Source: Inquilinus limosus (GTDB lineage Bacteria > Pseudomonadota > Alphaproteobacteria > DSM-16000 > Inquilinaceae). From it: a stretch of DNA of 64,000 nucleotides. Made by a program: the position numbers and the translations under genes. Positions 35,055 to 43,560 of this stretch are shown one piece after another. The stretch's first letter is position 1, and each line of letters begins with the position of its first letter. The notes under the pieces were generated by a model. The model saw nothing but the letters and a program-made list of their open reading frames with translations. It did not search any database and was not told the DNA's origin. The stretch covers positions 18,871-82,870 of the forward strand of contig NZ_NHON01000005.1 of the NCBI RefSeq assembly GCF_002195995.1. The letters are read 5' to 3'.

Positions 35055-35828
35055 TCAGCCGTAGATGTCGAAGCTGAAATACTTGTCGTTGATCTTCTTG
35101 TAGACGCCGTTGGCGCGGATCGCCTTGATCGCCTCGGAGAACTTCGCCGCCAGCGGGTCGCCCTTGCGCACCGCGATGCCGGACCCGTCGCCCAGCAGCG
35201 GGTCGCGGATCGGCTGGCCCTTGACCTCGAAATCCGCGCCCTCGGGCGATTTCAGGAAGCCGTCGGTCAGCGCCACGGAATCCGCCAGCAGCAGGTCGAC
35301 GCGCCCGGCGATCAGGTCGAGATTGGCGTTCTCCTGCGTGTCATAGGTCTTGATCGTGACGATGCCCTTGTACTTCGCTTCGATGTAGTTGGCGTGGATG
35401 GTCGAGACCTGGACGCCGACGGTCTTGCCTTCCAGCCCCTCCGGCGAGATGTCGATCGTCTCGCTCTTCGGGCCGATGAAGATCGCCGGCGAATCGTAGT
35501 ACTTCTCGCTGAAGTCGACGACCTGCTTACGCTCCGCGGTGATGCCCATCGAGGCGATGATGGCGTCGAACTTCTTCTCCTGCAGCGCCGGGATGATGCC
35601 GTCCCAGCTCTGCAGCACCCATTCGCACTTGACCTGCATCTGGGCGCAGAGGGCGTCGGCGATCTCGATCTCGAAGCCGTTCAGCTTGCCCTGGGCGTCG
35701 ACCCAGGTGAAGGGCGGGTAGGATTCCGGCGTGGTGCCGATGCGCACCACATCCTGCGCCGGGGCGGGGGCGGCGAGGCCGGCCAGGGCGGCGATCGCCA
35801 GGCAGGCGGCAAGGATCGGTCGGTTCAT
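35055..35828 (-). CDS. Amino-acid-type ABC transporter periplasmic binding protein (family 3)
   Basis: A 257-residue protein. The signal peptide is residues 1-25 ('APAPAQ' before the cut), which selects the ATG at 35828 although the frame is open far upstream. Mature sequence: 'RIGTTPESYPPFTWVDAQGKLNGFEIEIADALC' and 'KKFDAIIASMGITAERKQVVDF', typical of lysine/arginine/ornithine/opine receptors. Two cysteines near residues 60 and 68 could pair. Immediately upstream of the HisQ-like permease gene. Confidence 0.93.
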   Translation of the reverse strand: MNRPILAACLAIAALAGLAAPAPAQDVVRIGTTPESYPPFTWVDAQGKLNGFEIEIADALCAQMQVKCEWVLQSWDGIIPALQEKKFDAIIASMGITAERKQVVDFSEKYYDSPAIFIGPKSETIDISPEGLEGKTVGVQVSTIHANYIEAKYKGIVTIKTYDTQENANLDLIAGRVDLLLADSVALTDGFLKSPEGADFEVKGQPIRDPLLGDGSGIAVRKGDPLAAKFSEAIKAIRANGVYKKINDKYFSFDIYG

Positions 35829-35869
35829 GGTCTGCGCTCCCTGTTTCTTCGTTCGACGGTAACGGCCCC

Positions 35870-36910
35870 TCAGGGTTCGAGGGGCCCGGGCCTGGCGGTC
35901 GCGCTGGGCGACCGGCAGACCAGCTTCATCAGGTCGTCGCCCGGGCGGGTGCGGCGATGGGCGCGGCGGGTCATCACCACGCCGGCCTGCGGCGCCAGGA
36001 CCGGCACCCCGCCGCCCTCCTCCCCCGGCCGGACCAGGATCGTCGCCAGCAGGTCGCCGGCCTCGACCCGGTCGCCCGGTTTGCGGGCGAAGGAGATGGC
36101 GCCGCCCGCCGGCGCCTTGATCATCTCGACCCAGTCGAGCGGCACGGCCGGGCCGGACCAACCGGCCCGCGGCCCGGCATCGCCGGCGACCACGCCGCGG
36201 CCGGCCAGGAAGCGGAACAGCCCGTCGGCGTCGCTGTCGGCCAGGCCGGCATCGACATCGGCCATGCCGCGCAGCTCGACCGTCGACACGGCGCGCCCGG
36301 CCAGCTCGCCGATGCGCAGCCAGGGCTCCAGGCAGGCGCTGTCGAAGGCGCCGCCGCCATCGCCGTCCCACAACAGCACGGTGTCGGCCCGCATCGCCGT
36401 GGCGAGGTCGGTCATCGCCGGCCACAGCGCCGCGGGGATGTAGAGGTACAGCGGCGATTCATCGTCGCAATGCAGGTCGAGCACGATCTCCGACGGCAGC
36501 GCCAGGCGCAGCAGCCGGGCCTTCAGCCGCTGGGCCGCGGTCTGCACGGCGTCGTCGCCCGGCAGCAGCGACGGGTCGGGCCGTTCCAGCTGCGGGAAGC
36601 CGCGATTGAAGTTGACCCGGCTGTCGAACTCGTACCGCCCCTGGCCGCTGCCATGCAGCCATTGCTGCTGCCCGATCGGGTTGGCCCAGGGCACGATGGT
36701 GATGTCGCCGCGGATGTCGCCCGCCGCCTCGGCCCGGCGCAGCCTGGCGCAGAGCGCGTCGAGGGCGATGACGCCGGGCAGTTCCTCGGCGTGGAGCGCG
36801 GCCTGGAGATAGGCGGAGGGTCCGCCGCCACGGCCGCGGAAGCGCAGCACCGGAATCCGCCATTCGAGACCCGGCATGTCGCCGGGAATCAGTTCCCAGG
36901 AACGATCCAT
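35870..36910 (-). CDS. Succinylglutamate desuccinylase/aspartoacylase-family zinc deacylase
   Basis: A 346-residue metal-dependent deacylase. Zinc ligands fit H40-x-x-E43 in 'LHAEELPG' and H147 in 'LDLHCDD'; the substrate-binding Asn-Arg is in 'VNFNRGFPQ' near 100-106. The C-terminal 100 residues are a barrel-like domain common in this group ('FARKPGDRVEAGDLLATILV'). Relatives remove an acyl group from N-acyl amino acids (for example DoeB in ectoine breakdown). Placed between a transporter and oxidative enzymes, it probably hydrolyses an N-acylated amino-acid-like substrate after uptake. Confidence 0.88.
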   Translation of the reverse strand: MDRSWELIPGDMPGLEWRIPVLRFRGRGGGPSAYLQAALHAEELPGVIALDALCARLRRAEAAGDIRGDITIVPWANPIGQQQWLHGSGQGRYEFDSRVNFNRGFPQLERPDPSLLPGDDAVQTAAQRLKARLLRLALPSEIVLDLHCDDESPLYLYIPAALWPAMTDLATAMRADTVLLWDGDGGGAFDSACLEPWLRIGELAGRAVSTVELRGMADVDAGLADSDADGLFRFLAGRGVVAGDAGPRAGWSGPAVPLDWVEMIKAPAGGAISFARKPGDRVEAGDLLATILVRPGEEGGGVPVLAPQAGVVMTRRAHRRTRPGDDLMKLVCRSPSATARPGPLEP

Positions 36911-36944
36911 TCTTGCCCTGCTCCGCCTGCGGATGGGAGCACGA

Positions 36945-38573
36945 TCATGCCGCGCGCTTCAGGCGGCGTCGCTTGAAATCCGCCAGGATCTCGCGCGCCG
37001 CATTGTGGCCCGGCGCCCCGGTGACGCCGCCGCCCGGGTGGGTGCCCGACCCGCACATGTAGAGGCCCGGCACCGGCGCCCGGTAGTCGCCATGGCCCAG
37101 CACCGGCCGGGCCGAGAAGATCTGGTCCAGCGACAGCGCGCCGTGGAAGATGTCGCCGCCGATCAGCCCGAAGGTGCGCTCGAGATCCCGCGGGCTGTTG
37201 ATCTGGCGGCCCAGCACCGAGGCCTTGAAGTTCGGCGCCCAGGCATTGACCGTGTCGATGATCAGGTCGGCCGCCGTCTCGCGATGGTCGTCCCAGCTGG
37301 CGCCGTCCGGCAGCTTCGGGTCGAAATGCTGGCAGAACAGGCTGGCGACGTGCTGGCCCGGCGGTGCCAGCGAGTCGTCGAGCGTCGACGGGATCAGCAT
37401 CTCGACAATCGGCGTCTTCGACCAGCCGCCGGCCCTGGCGTCGAGATAGGCCTTGTCCATGTAGTCCAGGCTGGGGCCGAAGATGATGCCGCTGGTGTGG
37501 TGGTCGGCCAGCTGCTTGCCCGGCAGGCAGGTGAAGTCCGGCAGCTCCGACAGCGCCACATTCATGCGGAAGGTGGCGGAGCCGCATTTGAACCGGTCCA
37601 TGCGCTCGCGGAAATCCTGCGGCAGCGCCGCCGGGTCGACCAGCTTGCCGTAGAGCAGCTTGGGGTTGAGGTTGGAGACGATGCAGCCGGCGCGGACGAT
37701 GTCGCCAGCCTCGGTCACCACGCCGACGGCGCGCCCACCCTCGACGATCACTTCGCGCACCCCGGCGTCGGTGCGGATCACCGCGCCGCGCGACGCCGCC
37801 GACTTCGCCATCGCCTGGGTGATCGCGCCCATGCCGCCGATGGCATGGCCCCACACGCCCTTCTTGCCGTTCACCTCGCCGAAGACGTGGTGCAGAAGGA
37901 CGTAGCCGGTGCCGGCATGGCTGGGGCTGGCATAGTTGCCGACGATGCTGTCGAAGCCGAACAGGGCCTGCACCACCGGCGTCTCGAACCAGCCCTCCAG
38001 GATATCGGTCGCCGATTTGGTGAACAGGTCCAGCAGGTCGCGCCGCATCACCATGTCGAGCTTGCGCAGCCGGTTGCCGAGCGACCCGGCCTTGATCAGC
38101 TCCGGCAGCGCGCCGGACCAGCCGCCGGAGGCGACATTCGGCGGGGTGCGCAGCACGATGTCGCGCAGCACGTCGGCGATGACGTCCAGCCGGTCGCCAT
38201 AGGAATCGTAGCGCTCGGCGTCGCGAGCCGAGAAGCGGGCGATCTCCGCCTTGGTGCGGCCCGGGCCGGACAGCAGGTAGCGGTGGTCGTCGACCGGCAG
38301 GAAGTTGGACAGCCGCCGCTCCACCACTTTCAGCCCGTGGCCCGGCAAATCGAGGTCGCGGATCACCTTGGGGTTCAGCAGGCTGACGGTGTAGGAGGCG
38401 ACGGAGTTGCGGAAGCCGGGATGGAATTCCTCGGTCACCGCGGCGCCGCCGACGACGTGGCGTCGCTCCAGCACCGTCACCTTCAGCCCGGCGGCCGCCA
38501 GATAGGCGGCGCAGACCAGGCCGTTATGGCCCCCGCCGATGATCGCGACGTCGAAGACCTGTGTGTTCGCCAT
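36945..38573 (-). CDS. FAD-dependent oxidoreductase, phytoene desaturase/amine oxidase type
   Basis: A 542-residue flavoprotein. The dinucleotide-binding motif G-G-G-H-N-G-L near residue 13 is followed by 'AYLAAAGLKVTVLERR'. The C-terminal FAD motif is 'LYMCGSGTHPGGGVTGAPGHNAAREIL'. The overall plan is that of phytoene-desaturase-like proteins used outside carotenoid synthesis. No carotenoid genes are near, so oxidation or isomerisation of the catabolic substrate of this block is more likely. Lies 34 bases before the deacylase gene. Confidence 0.9.
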   Translation of the reverse strand: MANTQVFDVAIIGGGHNGLVCAAYLAAAGLKVTVLERRHVVGGAAVTEEFHPGFRNSVASYTVSLLNPKVIRDLDLPGHGLKVVERRLSNFLPVDDHRYLLSGPGRTKAEIARFSARDAERYDSYGDRLDVIADVLRDIVLRTPPNVASGGWSGALPELIKAGSLGNRLRKLDMVMRRDLLDLFTKSATDILEGWFETPVVQALFGFDSIVGNYASPSHAGTGYVLLHHVFGEVNGKKGVWGHAIGGMGAITQAMAKSAASRGAVIRTDAGVREVIVEGGRAVGVVTEAGDIVRAGCIVSNLNPKLLYGKLVDPAALPQDFRERMDRFKCGSATFRMNVALSELPDFTCLPGKQLADHHTSGIIFGPSLDYMDKAYLDARAGGWSKTPIVEMLIPSTLDDSLAPPGQHVASLFCQHFDPKLPDGASWDDHRETAADLIIDTVNAWAPNFKASVLGRQINSPRDLERTFGLIGGDIFHGALSLDQIFSARPVLGHGDYRAPVPGLYMCGSGTHPGGGVTGAPGHNAAREILADFKRRRLKRAA

Positions 38574-38642
38574 GAAGATCCGCCCGGCCCTGCCCCTGTC
38601 TGTTTGCCCCTGCCGCGGTGTCGCGGCAGGGGAGCTTGAAGT

Positions 38643-39848
38643 CTATTCCGCCGCGAAGGCGGGCGCCTGCGAGGCCTCGCGCCGCAGGCTCCAGCCCGCC
38701 GGCGGCGGCCGGTGCAGCCGGCTCTCGGGGATCAGCCGGCGCATCGCCCGGGCGAAGCTGCGCAGGCAGACCTCGGTCGTGCCCAGCGGCCCGACGGTGT
38801 AGCTGGAGGAGCCCATGCCGGCCTGCACCCGGTCGATCAGCGTCTTGTCCTCGATGCTGACGCGGCGGTTGATCCGCCAGTTCAGGTAGCGCGCCGCCTT
38901 CATCTCGGGCCGGTGGTCCGGATGGACATAGGCGATCTCACGGATCATCGTCTCGGTCGGCGAGACCGGGATGAACTGCATGAAGTCGATCTGGTCCGGA
39001 TAGATGTCGAAGGCGATGTTGGGCCAGAGCTTGAAATAGGTCCACAGCCGCTGCCGCTCCGGCGGCAGATGCGGCACCTCCGGCAGGAAGTGCTGGTAGG
39101 CGCGCTCGGACAGCACGGCTGACGGCCGCTCCTGCAGCTGGCCCCACATCTTGTCGACCCAGGGCCGGGCCTCGACGCCGTAGCCGCGGCCGAACAGCCG
39201 GGTCAGCCCGGGATGGGCGACGGTGATGTGCAGCCCGTCGGAGTAGTTGTCGGCGACGTTCTTCCAGTTGACCGCGCGCGGCCGCATCGTCACCCGGCCC
39301 AGCGGCACCATCTCCTCGATCCGGTAGGCCTGCATCTCCTCGGCATAGCCGCCCATCATCTCGGCCACGCTCGGCGTGCCGGGGGCGAGGCGGATGAAGA
39401 TGAAGCCGCAGAACACCTCATGCTCGACCGGCACCAGCCCATGGGTGCCGAAGTCGAAATCGCCGTAGCTGGAGCGCTGCGGCATGCCGATCAGCCGGCC
39501 GTCATGCTCGTAGGTCCAGGCGTGGTAGGGGCAGACGATGCGGCTGCCGCACTGGCCCTTCGGCCCGTCGAGCAGCCGCGCGGCGCGGTGCCGGCAGACA
39601 TTGTGGAAGGCGCGCACCTGGCCGTCGCGGCCGCGCAGCACCACCACGTTCTCGCCCAGGAACTCGAAGGTGTGGAAGTCGCCCGCCTGCGGGATGTCGT
39701 TCAGGTGGCAGACCACCTGCCAGGAGGTGCGGAACACCGCCTCCTGCTCGACCGCGAAGAATTCCGGATCGCGATACAGCCAGGCCGGCAGGCTGACATC
39801 GTCATCCGGCAGGCCCGCCTCGGCGCGGCGGTGCATCGGTTCGATCAT
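38643..39848 (-). CDS. Rieske-type ring-hydroxylating oxygenase alpha subunit
   Basis: A 401-residue oxygenase subunit. The Rieske [2Fe-2S] cluster is bound by C85-x-H87 and C106-x-x-H109. The mononuclear iron site follows as D204-x-x-H207-x4-H212 in 'NYSDGLHITVAHPGL'. Such enzymes hydroxylate aromatic rings or demethylate betaines (GbcA, stachydrine demethylase). No reductase or ferredoxin gene is adjacent, so electrons must come from elsewhere. It is the first gene of the block running to 31653; a 20-bp palindrome lies 33 bases before its ATG. Confidence 0.92.
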   Translation of the reverse strand: MIEPMHRRAEAGLPDDDVSLPAWLYRDPEFFAVEQEAVFRTSWQVVCHLNDIPQAGDFHTFEFLGENVVVLRGRDGQVRAFHNVCRHRAARLLDGPKGQCGSRIVCPYHAWTYEHDGRLIGMPQRSSYGDFDFGTHGLVPVEHEVFCGFIFIRLAPGTPSVAEMMGGYAEEMQAYRIEEMVPLGRVTMRPRAVNWKNVADNYSDGLHITVAHPGLTRLFGRGYGVEARPWVDKMWGQLQERPSAVLSERAYQHFLPEVPHLPPERQRLWTYFKLWPNIAFDIYPDQIDFMQFIPVSPTETMIREIAYVHPDHRPEMKAARYLNWRINRRVSIEDKTLIDRVQAGMGSSSYTVGPLGTTEVCLRSFARAMRRLIPESRLHRPPPAGWSLRREASQAPAFAAE

Positions 39849-39880
39849 GTGGCTGGCCTCCCGCGGCCTTCAGGCCGCCT

Positions 39881-39900
39881 TGTTATACGACCGTATAACA
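39881..39900. promoter_or_regulatory. Perfect 20-bp operator-like palindrome TGTTATACG-AC-CGTATAACA
   Basis: Two perfect 9-base arms separated by two bases, 33-52 bases upstream of the Rieske oxygenase start and about 110 bases before the divergent mgtC gene. Size and symmetry suit a dimeric GntR- or TetR-type repressor. The probable regulator is not encoded next to it. Confidence 0.6.
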
Positions 39901-40006
39901 GTCTCCGAGAGGCGGTCAATCATCCTCGCGATCAATTTTCGTTGCCGCCGCAGCCGGGGCGGGCCATAGCGGCGGCGCGACGCAACATCCGGAGATGGAG
40001 CCGGCG

Positions 40007-40723
40007 ATGCGCTTCATCGAGACCTTCGACCTCTACCCCTTCCTCGACACGGTGGTCAGCCTGACGGCGGCCTTCGTGCTGGGCACGCTGATCGGCGCCG
40101 AACGGCAGTACCGCCAGCGCACCGCGGGCCTCAGGACCTGCGTCCTGGTCGCGGTCGGCGCCGCCGCCTTCGTCGACCTGGCCGCCCGCATCGCCGGCAG
40201 CGCCGAGGCGGTGCGCGTGATCTCCTATGTCGTCTCCGGCATCGGCTTCCTCGGCGCCGGCGTGATCATGAAGGAGGGGATGAATGTCCGCGGCCTGAAC
40301 ACCGCGGCGACGCTGTGGTGCTCCGCCGCCGTCGGCGCCTGCGCCGGCGTCGACATGGTGGCCGAGGCGACGCTGCTGACCGTCTTCGTCATCGCCGGCA
40401 ACACGCTGCTGCGCCCGCTGGTCAACGCCATCAACCGCATCCCGTTCAATGAGCAGGCGTCGGAGGCGACCTATGAGGTGCGGGTGACCACCACCCCGGC
40501 CGCCATGCCGGCCGTGCGCGAGCGGCTGCTGGACCAGTTGCAGGCGGCGCGCTACCCGGCCAGCGACGACGAGGTGATCGAGCGCGGCGAAGAATCGGTC
40601 GAGATCGTCGCCACCCTGGTCTCGACCGCGGTCGACCCGAAGGAGTTGGAGGCCCTGGTCGCCCGGCTCGGCAAGCAGCCCGGTGTCAGCCATGCGAGTT
40701 GGGAGGCCAGCACGAAGGATTAA
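40007..40723 (+). CDS. MgtC/SapB family membrane protein
   Basis: A 238-residue protein. Four or five helices fill residues 10-140, with the MgtC core 'FVLGTLIGAERQYRQRTAGLRT', 'GFLGAGVIMKEGMNVRGLNTAATLWCSAAVG'. The C-terminal 90 residues form a soluble ACT-like domain. MgtC proteins help growth at low magnesium and act on the F-type ATPase or ion transport. The ATG at 40007 has GGAG six bases before it; one at 39995 is also in frame. Confidence 0.9.
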   Translation: MRFIETFDLYPFLDTVVSLTAAFVLGTLIGAERQYRQRTAGLRTCVLVAVGAAAFVDLAARIAGSAEAVRVISYVVSGIGFLGAGVIMKEGMNVRGLNTAATLWCSAAVGACAGVDMVAEATLLTVFVIAGNTLLRPLVNAINRIPFNEQASEATYEVRVTTTPAAMPAVRERLLDQLQAARYPASDDEVIERGEESVEIVATLVSTAVDPKELEALVARLGKQPGVSHASWEASTKD

Positions 40724-40733
40724 CGCTACCCAT

Positions 40734-40818
40734 CGTCATTGCGAGCGCAGCGAAGCAATCCAGGGCCGCACGCACCGGCCCTGGATTGCTTCGTCGGCTT
40801 CGCCTCCTCGCAATGACG
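40734..40818. repeat. Intergenic interrupted palindrome, copy 2 (GCGAAGC subtype)
   Basis: An 85-base element with perfect 12-base ends CGTCATTGCGAG / CTCGCAATGACG. Inside are AGCGAAGCAATCCAGG and CCTGGATTGCTTCGTCGGCTTCG. It lies between the convergent mgtC and aldo/keto reductase genes, starting 10 bases after the mgtC stop. Confidence 0.85.
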
Positions 40819-40836
40819 TGGTGTAGGGTTCCCCCT

Positions 40837-41865
40837 TCACCGCTCCCGGGCGGCGCCCTCCGGCGGGCGGTCGATCAGGCGCTCGATCTCGGCCATCGCC
40901 TCGGCCGGCAGCGGGCCCTTCTCCAGCGCGCCGACATTCTCCCGCACCTGCGCCACCGACCGGAAGCCGGGGATCGGCAGGGTGCGCGGCGACCTGGCCC
41001 AGAGCCAGGCCAGCGCGCCCTGCGCCAGGGTCCGGCCATCCGTCGTGAGCAGGTGCCGGATCCGCTCCAGCCGCTCGGCGAAGTCCGGCACCACCCTTCC
41101 GTCCTTGAAATAGTCCATCCAGCCGAAGGTGTTCGATCGGACGTCGCCCGCCGGCAGCGCCTGCCCGGCCGCGAACTTGCCGGTCAAGAGCCCCATCGCC
41201 AGCGGCGAGCGGTTGATCAAGATCAGCCCGTGCCGCTCGGCCACGGCGGACAGGCTCGGCGCGCCGAAGAACAGGTTCATGCCATGCTGCACGGCGACGA
41301 AGCCGTCGCGCCCGGCATGGGCCGCCGCCCGCTCCGGATAATCGGTGCTCCAGCCATAGGCGCCGACGGTACCGTCGGCGCGGAGCCCGTCCAGTGCATC
41401 GAACACTTCGCCGGCCCGGTCGATCGCCAGCGTGTTCAGATGCAGCTGCACCAGGTCCAGCCGGTCGCGCCGCAGCCGGCGGCGCGAGGCGTCGACCGCG
41501 GCCAGCACCTCCTGGCGCAGATCGCCCTCCTCGATGCTGCCAATGTACTGCTTCGTCGCGGGATCGAAGCGGTTGCCCAGCTTGGTCGCGATCACGACAT
41601 CGTCATGGCCTTCGAGGGCCCGGCCCAGCACTTCCTCGGAATGGCCGGCGCCATAGACGTCGGCGGTGTCGAAGAACCGGATGCCGAGGTCGACGGCACA
41701 GCGGATCGCCGCGATCGATTCCGCATCGTCGACCGTGCCGTAGCCCAGCGGCGTGTCGCCGGCGAAGAACGGCCCGCCGATCGCCCAGCAGCCGAGACCG
41801 AGGCGAGACACCTCCCGCCCGTCCCACAGGCGGATCACCGGATGCGGCGCGGTGCGGTCGGTCAT
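40837..41865 (-). CDS. Aldo/keto reductase
   Basis: A 342-residue (beta/alpha)8 NADPH-dependent reductase. Catalytic residues are seen in 'FFDTADVYGAGHSE' (Asp, Tyr), 'VIATKLGN' (Lys) and 'LVQLHLN' (His). The C-terminal 'IPGFRSVAQVRENVGAL' binds the NADPH phosphate. The ATG at 41865 has GGGAGAG before it. A LysR gene is divergently transcribed 91 bases away, and an inverted repeat lies between them, so this gene is its probable target. Substrate unknown. Confidence 0.92.
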   Translation of the reverse strand: MTDRTAPHPVIRLWDGREVSRLGLGCWAIGGPFFAGDTPLGYGTVDDAESIAAIRCAVDLGIRFFDTADVYGAGHSEEVLGRALEGHDDVVIATKLGNRFDPATKQYIGSIEEGDLRQEVLAAVDASRRRLRRDRLDLVQLHLNTLAIDRAGEVFDALDGLRADGTVGAYGWSTDYPERAAAHAGRDGFVAVQHGMNLFFGAPSLSAVAERHGLILINRSPLAMGLLTGKFAAGQALPAGDVRSNTFGWMDYFKDGRVVPDFAERLERIRHLLTTDGRTLAQGALAWLWARSPRTLPIPGFRSVAQVRENVGALEKGPLPAEAMAEIERLIDRPPEGAARER

Positions 41866-41883
41866 GGCGCTCTCCCTTTTCAA

Positions 41884-41903
41884 GATCGAAAAGAATATCG
41901 ATC
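41884..41903. promoter_or_regulatory. Inverted repeat GATCGA-N8-TCGATC between aldo/keto reductase and LysR genes
   Basis: Perfect 6-base arms with an 8-base A-rich spacer, in the 91-base divergent region. A likely binding site for the LysR protein encoded at 41957. Confidence 0.5.
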
Positions 41904-41956
41904 AATCAAGGGCAGGCTATCGGCTATGCTCCGCACCTGGAACAACCAGGGCTGCA

Positions 41957-42826
41957 ATGAGCCTTTCAGGAATGAAAAGCGCGATCGACTGGGAGGACAT
42001 CCGCCTGTTCCTGGCCGTGGCCCGCGGCGAGGGGCTGAGCGGCGCGGCCCGCCAGGCAGGCTCCAGCCCGGCCACGCTGGGGCGGCGGATGACGGCGCTG
42101 GAGCACAGCCTGGACCAGCGCCTGTTCATCCGCGAACGGCTGGGCTACCGCCTGACCGAGCCGGGGCGCCAGTTCCTGGCCCAGGCGGAAGAGATGGAGG
42201 CCGCCGCCACCGGCATCGAGCGCTGGCGCGACGGGCTGTCGCCGCGCCGCACCGTGCGGATCTCGGCCGGCACCTGGACCTCCTGGTTCCTGGCCCGGCA
42301 CATCGACGCGCTATGGTCGCCCGGCGAGGCCTGGACCATCGATTTCGTCGCCGCCAATGCCCGGCTCGACATCGCCCGCGGCCAAGCCGATATCGGCGTG
42401 CGCAACCGCCGGCCGGAAGAGCCGTGGCTGGCCGGGCGGCGCACCGGCGACGTCGCCTTCGCCGTCTATGGCCGGCGCGGCGGCGGGCTGGAGGAGCGCT
42501 GGATCGGCGTCACCGGCGATGGCGCCGTCACCCCCTCGGCGCGCTGGGTGGCGGAGCGGCATGCCGCCGCCACCGTGGTCCGCGGCAACGACCCGCGGCT
42601 GATCCTGGACCTGCTGCGCCGCGGCGTCGGCCGGGCGGTGCTGCCCTGCTTCGTCGGCGACACCGAGCCGGAGATCGAGCGGCTGGAGGAGGTCGAGGCG
42701 CTGCGCCACCAGCAATGGCTGGTGCTGCACCAGGACGAGCGCCGCCACCCCGCGGTGCGCGCGGTGATCGAGCGCATCGTCCGGCTGATGCGGGACAGCC
42801 GGGCGCTGCTGCGAGGCGAGAGCTAA
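41957..42826 (+). CDS. LysR-family transcriptional regulator
   Basis: A 289-residue regulator: N-terminal helix-turn-helix 'IRLFLAVARGEGLSGAARQAGSSPATLGRRMTALE' is written here only in part by its start, 'IRLFLAVARGEGLSGAAR', and the effector domain covers residues 95-285. 'LGRRMTALEHSLDQRLF' is the recognition/wing part typical of the group acting on a divergent gene. AGGG five bases before 41957 supports that start; ATG at 41972 is an alternative. It overlaps the convergent TetR gene by 4 bases at its end. Confidence 0.9.
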   Translation: MSLSGMKSAIDWEDIRLFLAVARGEGLSGAARQAGSSPATLGRRMTALEHSLDQRLFIRERLGYRLTEPGRQFLAQAEEMEAAATGIERWRDGLSPRRTVRISAGTWTSWFLARHIDALWSPGEAWTIDFVAANARLDIARGQADIGVRNRRPEEPWLAGRRTGDVAFAVYGRRGGGLEERWIGVTGDGAVTPSARWVAERHAAATVVRGNDPRLILDLLRRGVGRAVLPCFVGDTEPEIERLEEVEALRHQQWLVLHQDERRHPAVRAVIERIVRLMRDSRALLRGES

Positions 42827-43485
42827 GTGTCCGCCAGCCCCATGGCGTTGCCGGAGAGCAAACCGTCGACCCAGCCATTGGCGATGCGCACGGCGTCGTC
42901 CGGCGTGAACACGGAGGGGTCGAGGCAGAGCTCGAGCCACAGCCCGTCGAGCATGGCGGTGAAGGCCAGCGCCGCCAGCGCCGTGTCGATGCGGCGCGAC
43001 CGGGCGGCGGCGGCCTCGGCGATCAGCCCCTCCAGCCGGCGGCGATAGGCGGCGTAGACGTCGCGGTGGATCCGGCGGATCGCCTCGTCGCGGCGCACCA
43101 GCGCCCAGAAGGACAGCCAGATCGACAGCAGGTCAGGATCCAGCACCGGCGGCCGGAAGCTGGCATCGATGAAGGCGCGCAACCGCGCCTCCGGCGTCGT
43201 GTCGGCCGCGTCCAGCGCTGCGGCCAGCGTCTCGGCCACATGGCTGCCGATAGATCGGTAGGTCTCGGCGATCAGGGTGTCGATGCCGCCGAAATAATGG
43301 CGCACCAGCCCGAGGGACACGCCAGCACGCGCGCAGACCTCACGCACCGATGTGGCCGCGTGGCCGCGTTCGGCCAGGCAACGGGCCGTGGCTTCGATCA
43401 GCGCCCGGCGTCTGACCGCCGGCAATTCGCGCGTGAACTTCGCGCGGGGCCCTGGTTTATCGCCAATCTCTTGGCTTGGGGGCAC
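42823..43485 (-). CDS. TetR-family regulator, BetI-like
   Basis: About 220 residues. Helix-turn-helix: 'RRRALIEATARCLAERGHAA' then 'VREVCARAGVSLGLVRHYFG', followed by a BetI-like ligand domain ('LDGLWLELCLDPSVFTPDDAVRIANGWVDGLL'). The start is uncertain: the GTG at 43485 is used; a TTG at 43527 would put the start inside the terminator stem of the csp gene. Neither has a good Shine-Dalgarno sequence. BetI regulates choline-betaine genes, but none are adjacent. Confidence 0.82.
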   Translation of the reverse strand: MPPSQEIGDKPGPRAKFTRELPAVRRRALIEATARCLAERGHAATSVREVCARAGVSLGLVRHYFGGIDTLIAETYRSIGSHVAETLAAALDAADTTPEARLRAFIDASFRPPVLDPDLLSIWLSFWALVRRDEAIRRIHRDVYAAYRRRLEGLIAEAAAARSRRIDTALAALAFTAMLDGLWLELCLDPSVFTPDDAVRIANGWVDGLLSGNAMGLADT

Positions 43486-43517
43486 GCGATCGGATGGGCC
43501 GGAGCGGGGCTCAGCCA

Positions 43518-43551
43518 AGAAAGGCAACGGCCCGGGGTTTCCCCCGGGCCG
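43518..43551 (-). terminator. Rho-independent terminator of the cold-shock gene
   Basis: A 10-base GC stem (CGGCCCGGGG / CCCCGGGCCG) with a 4-base loop begins 9 bases after the csp stop codon; on the minus strand it is followed by TTGCCTTTCTT. Confidence 0.65.
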
Positions 43552-43560
43552 CGTCCGTCG

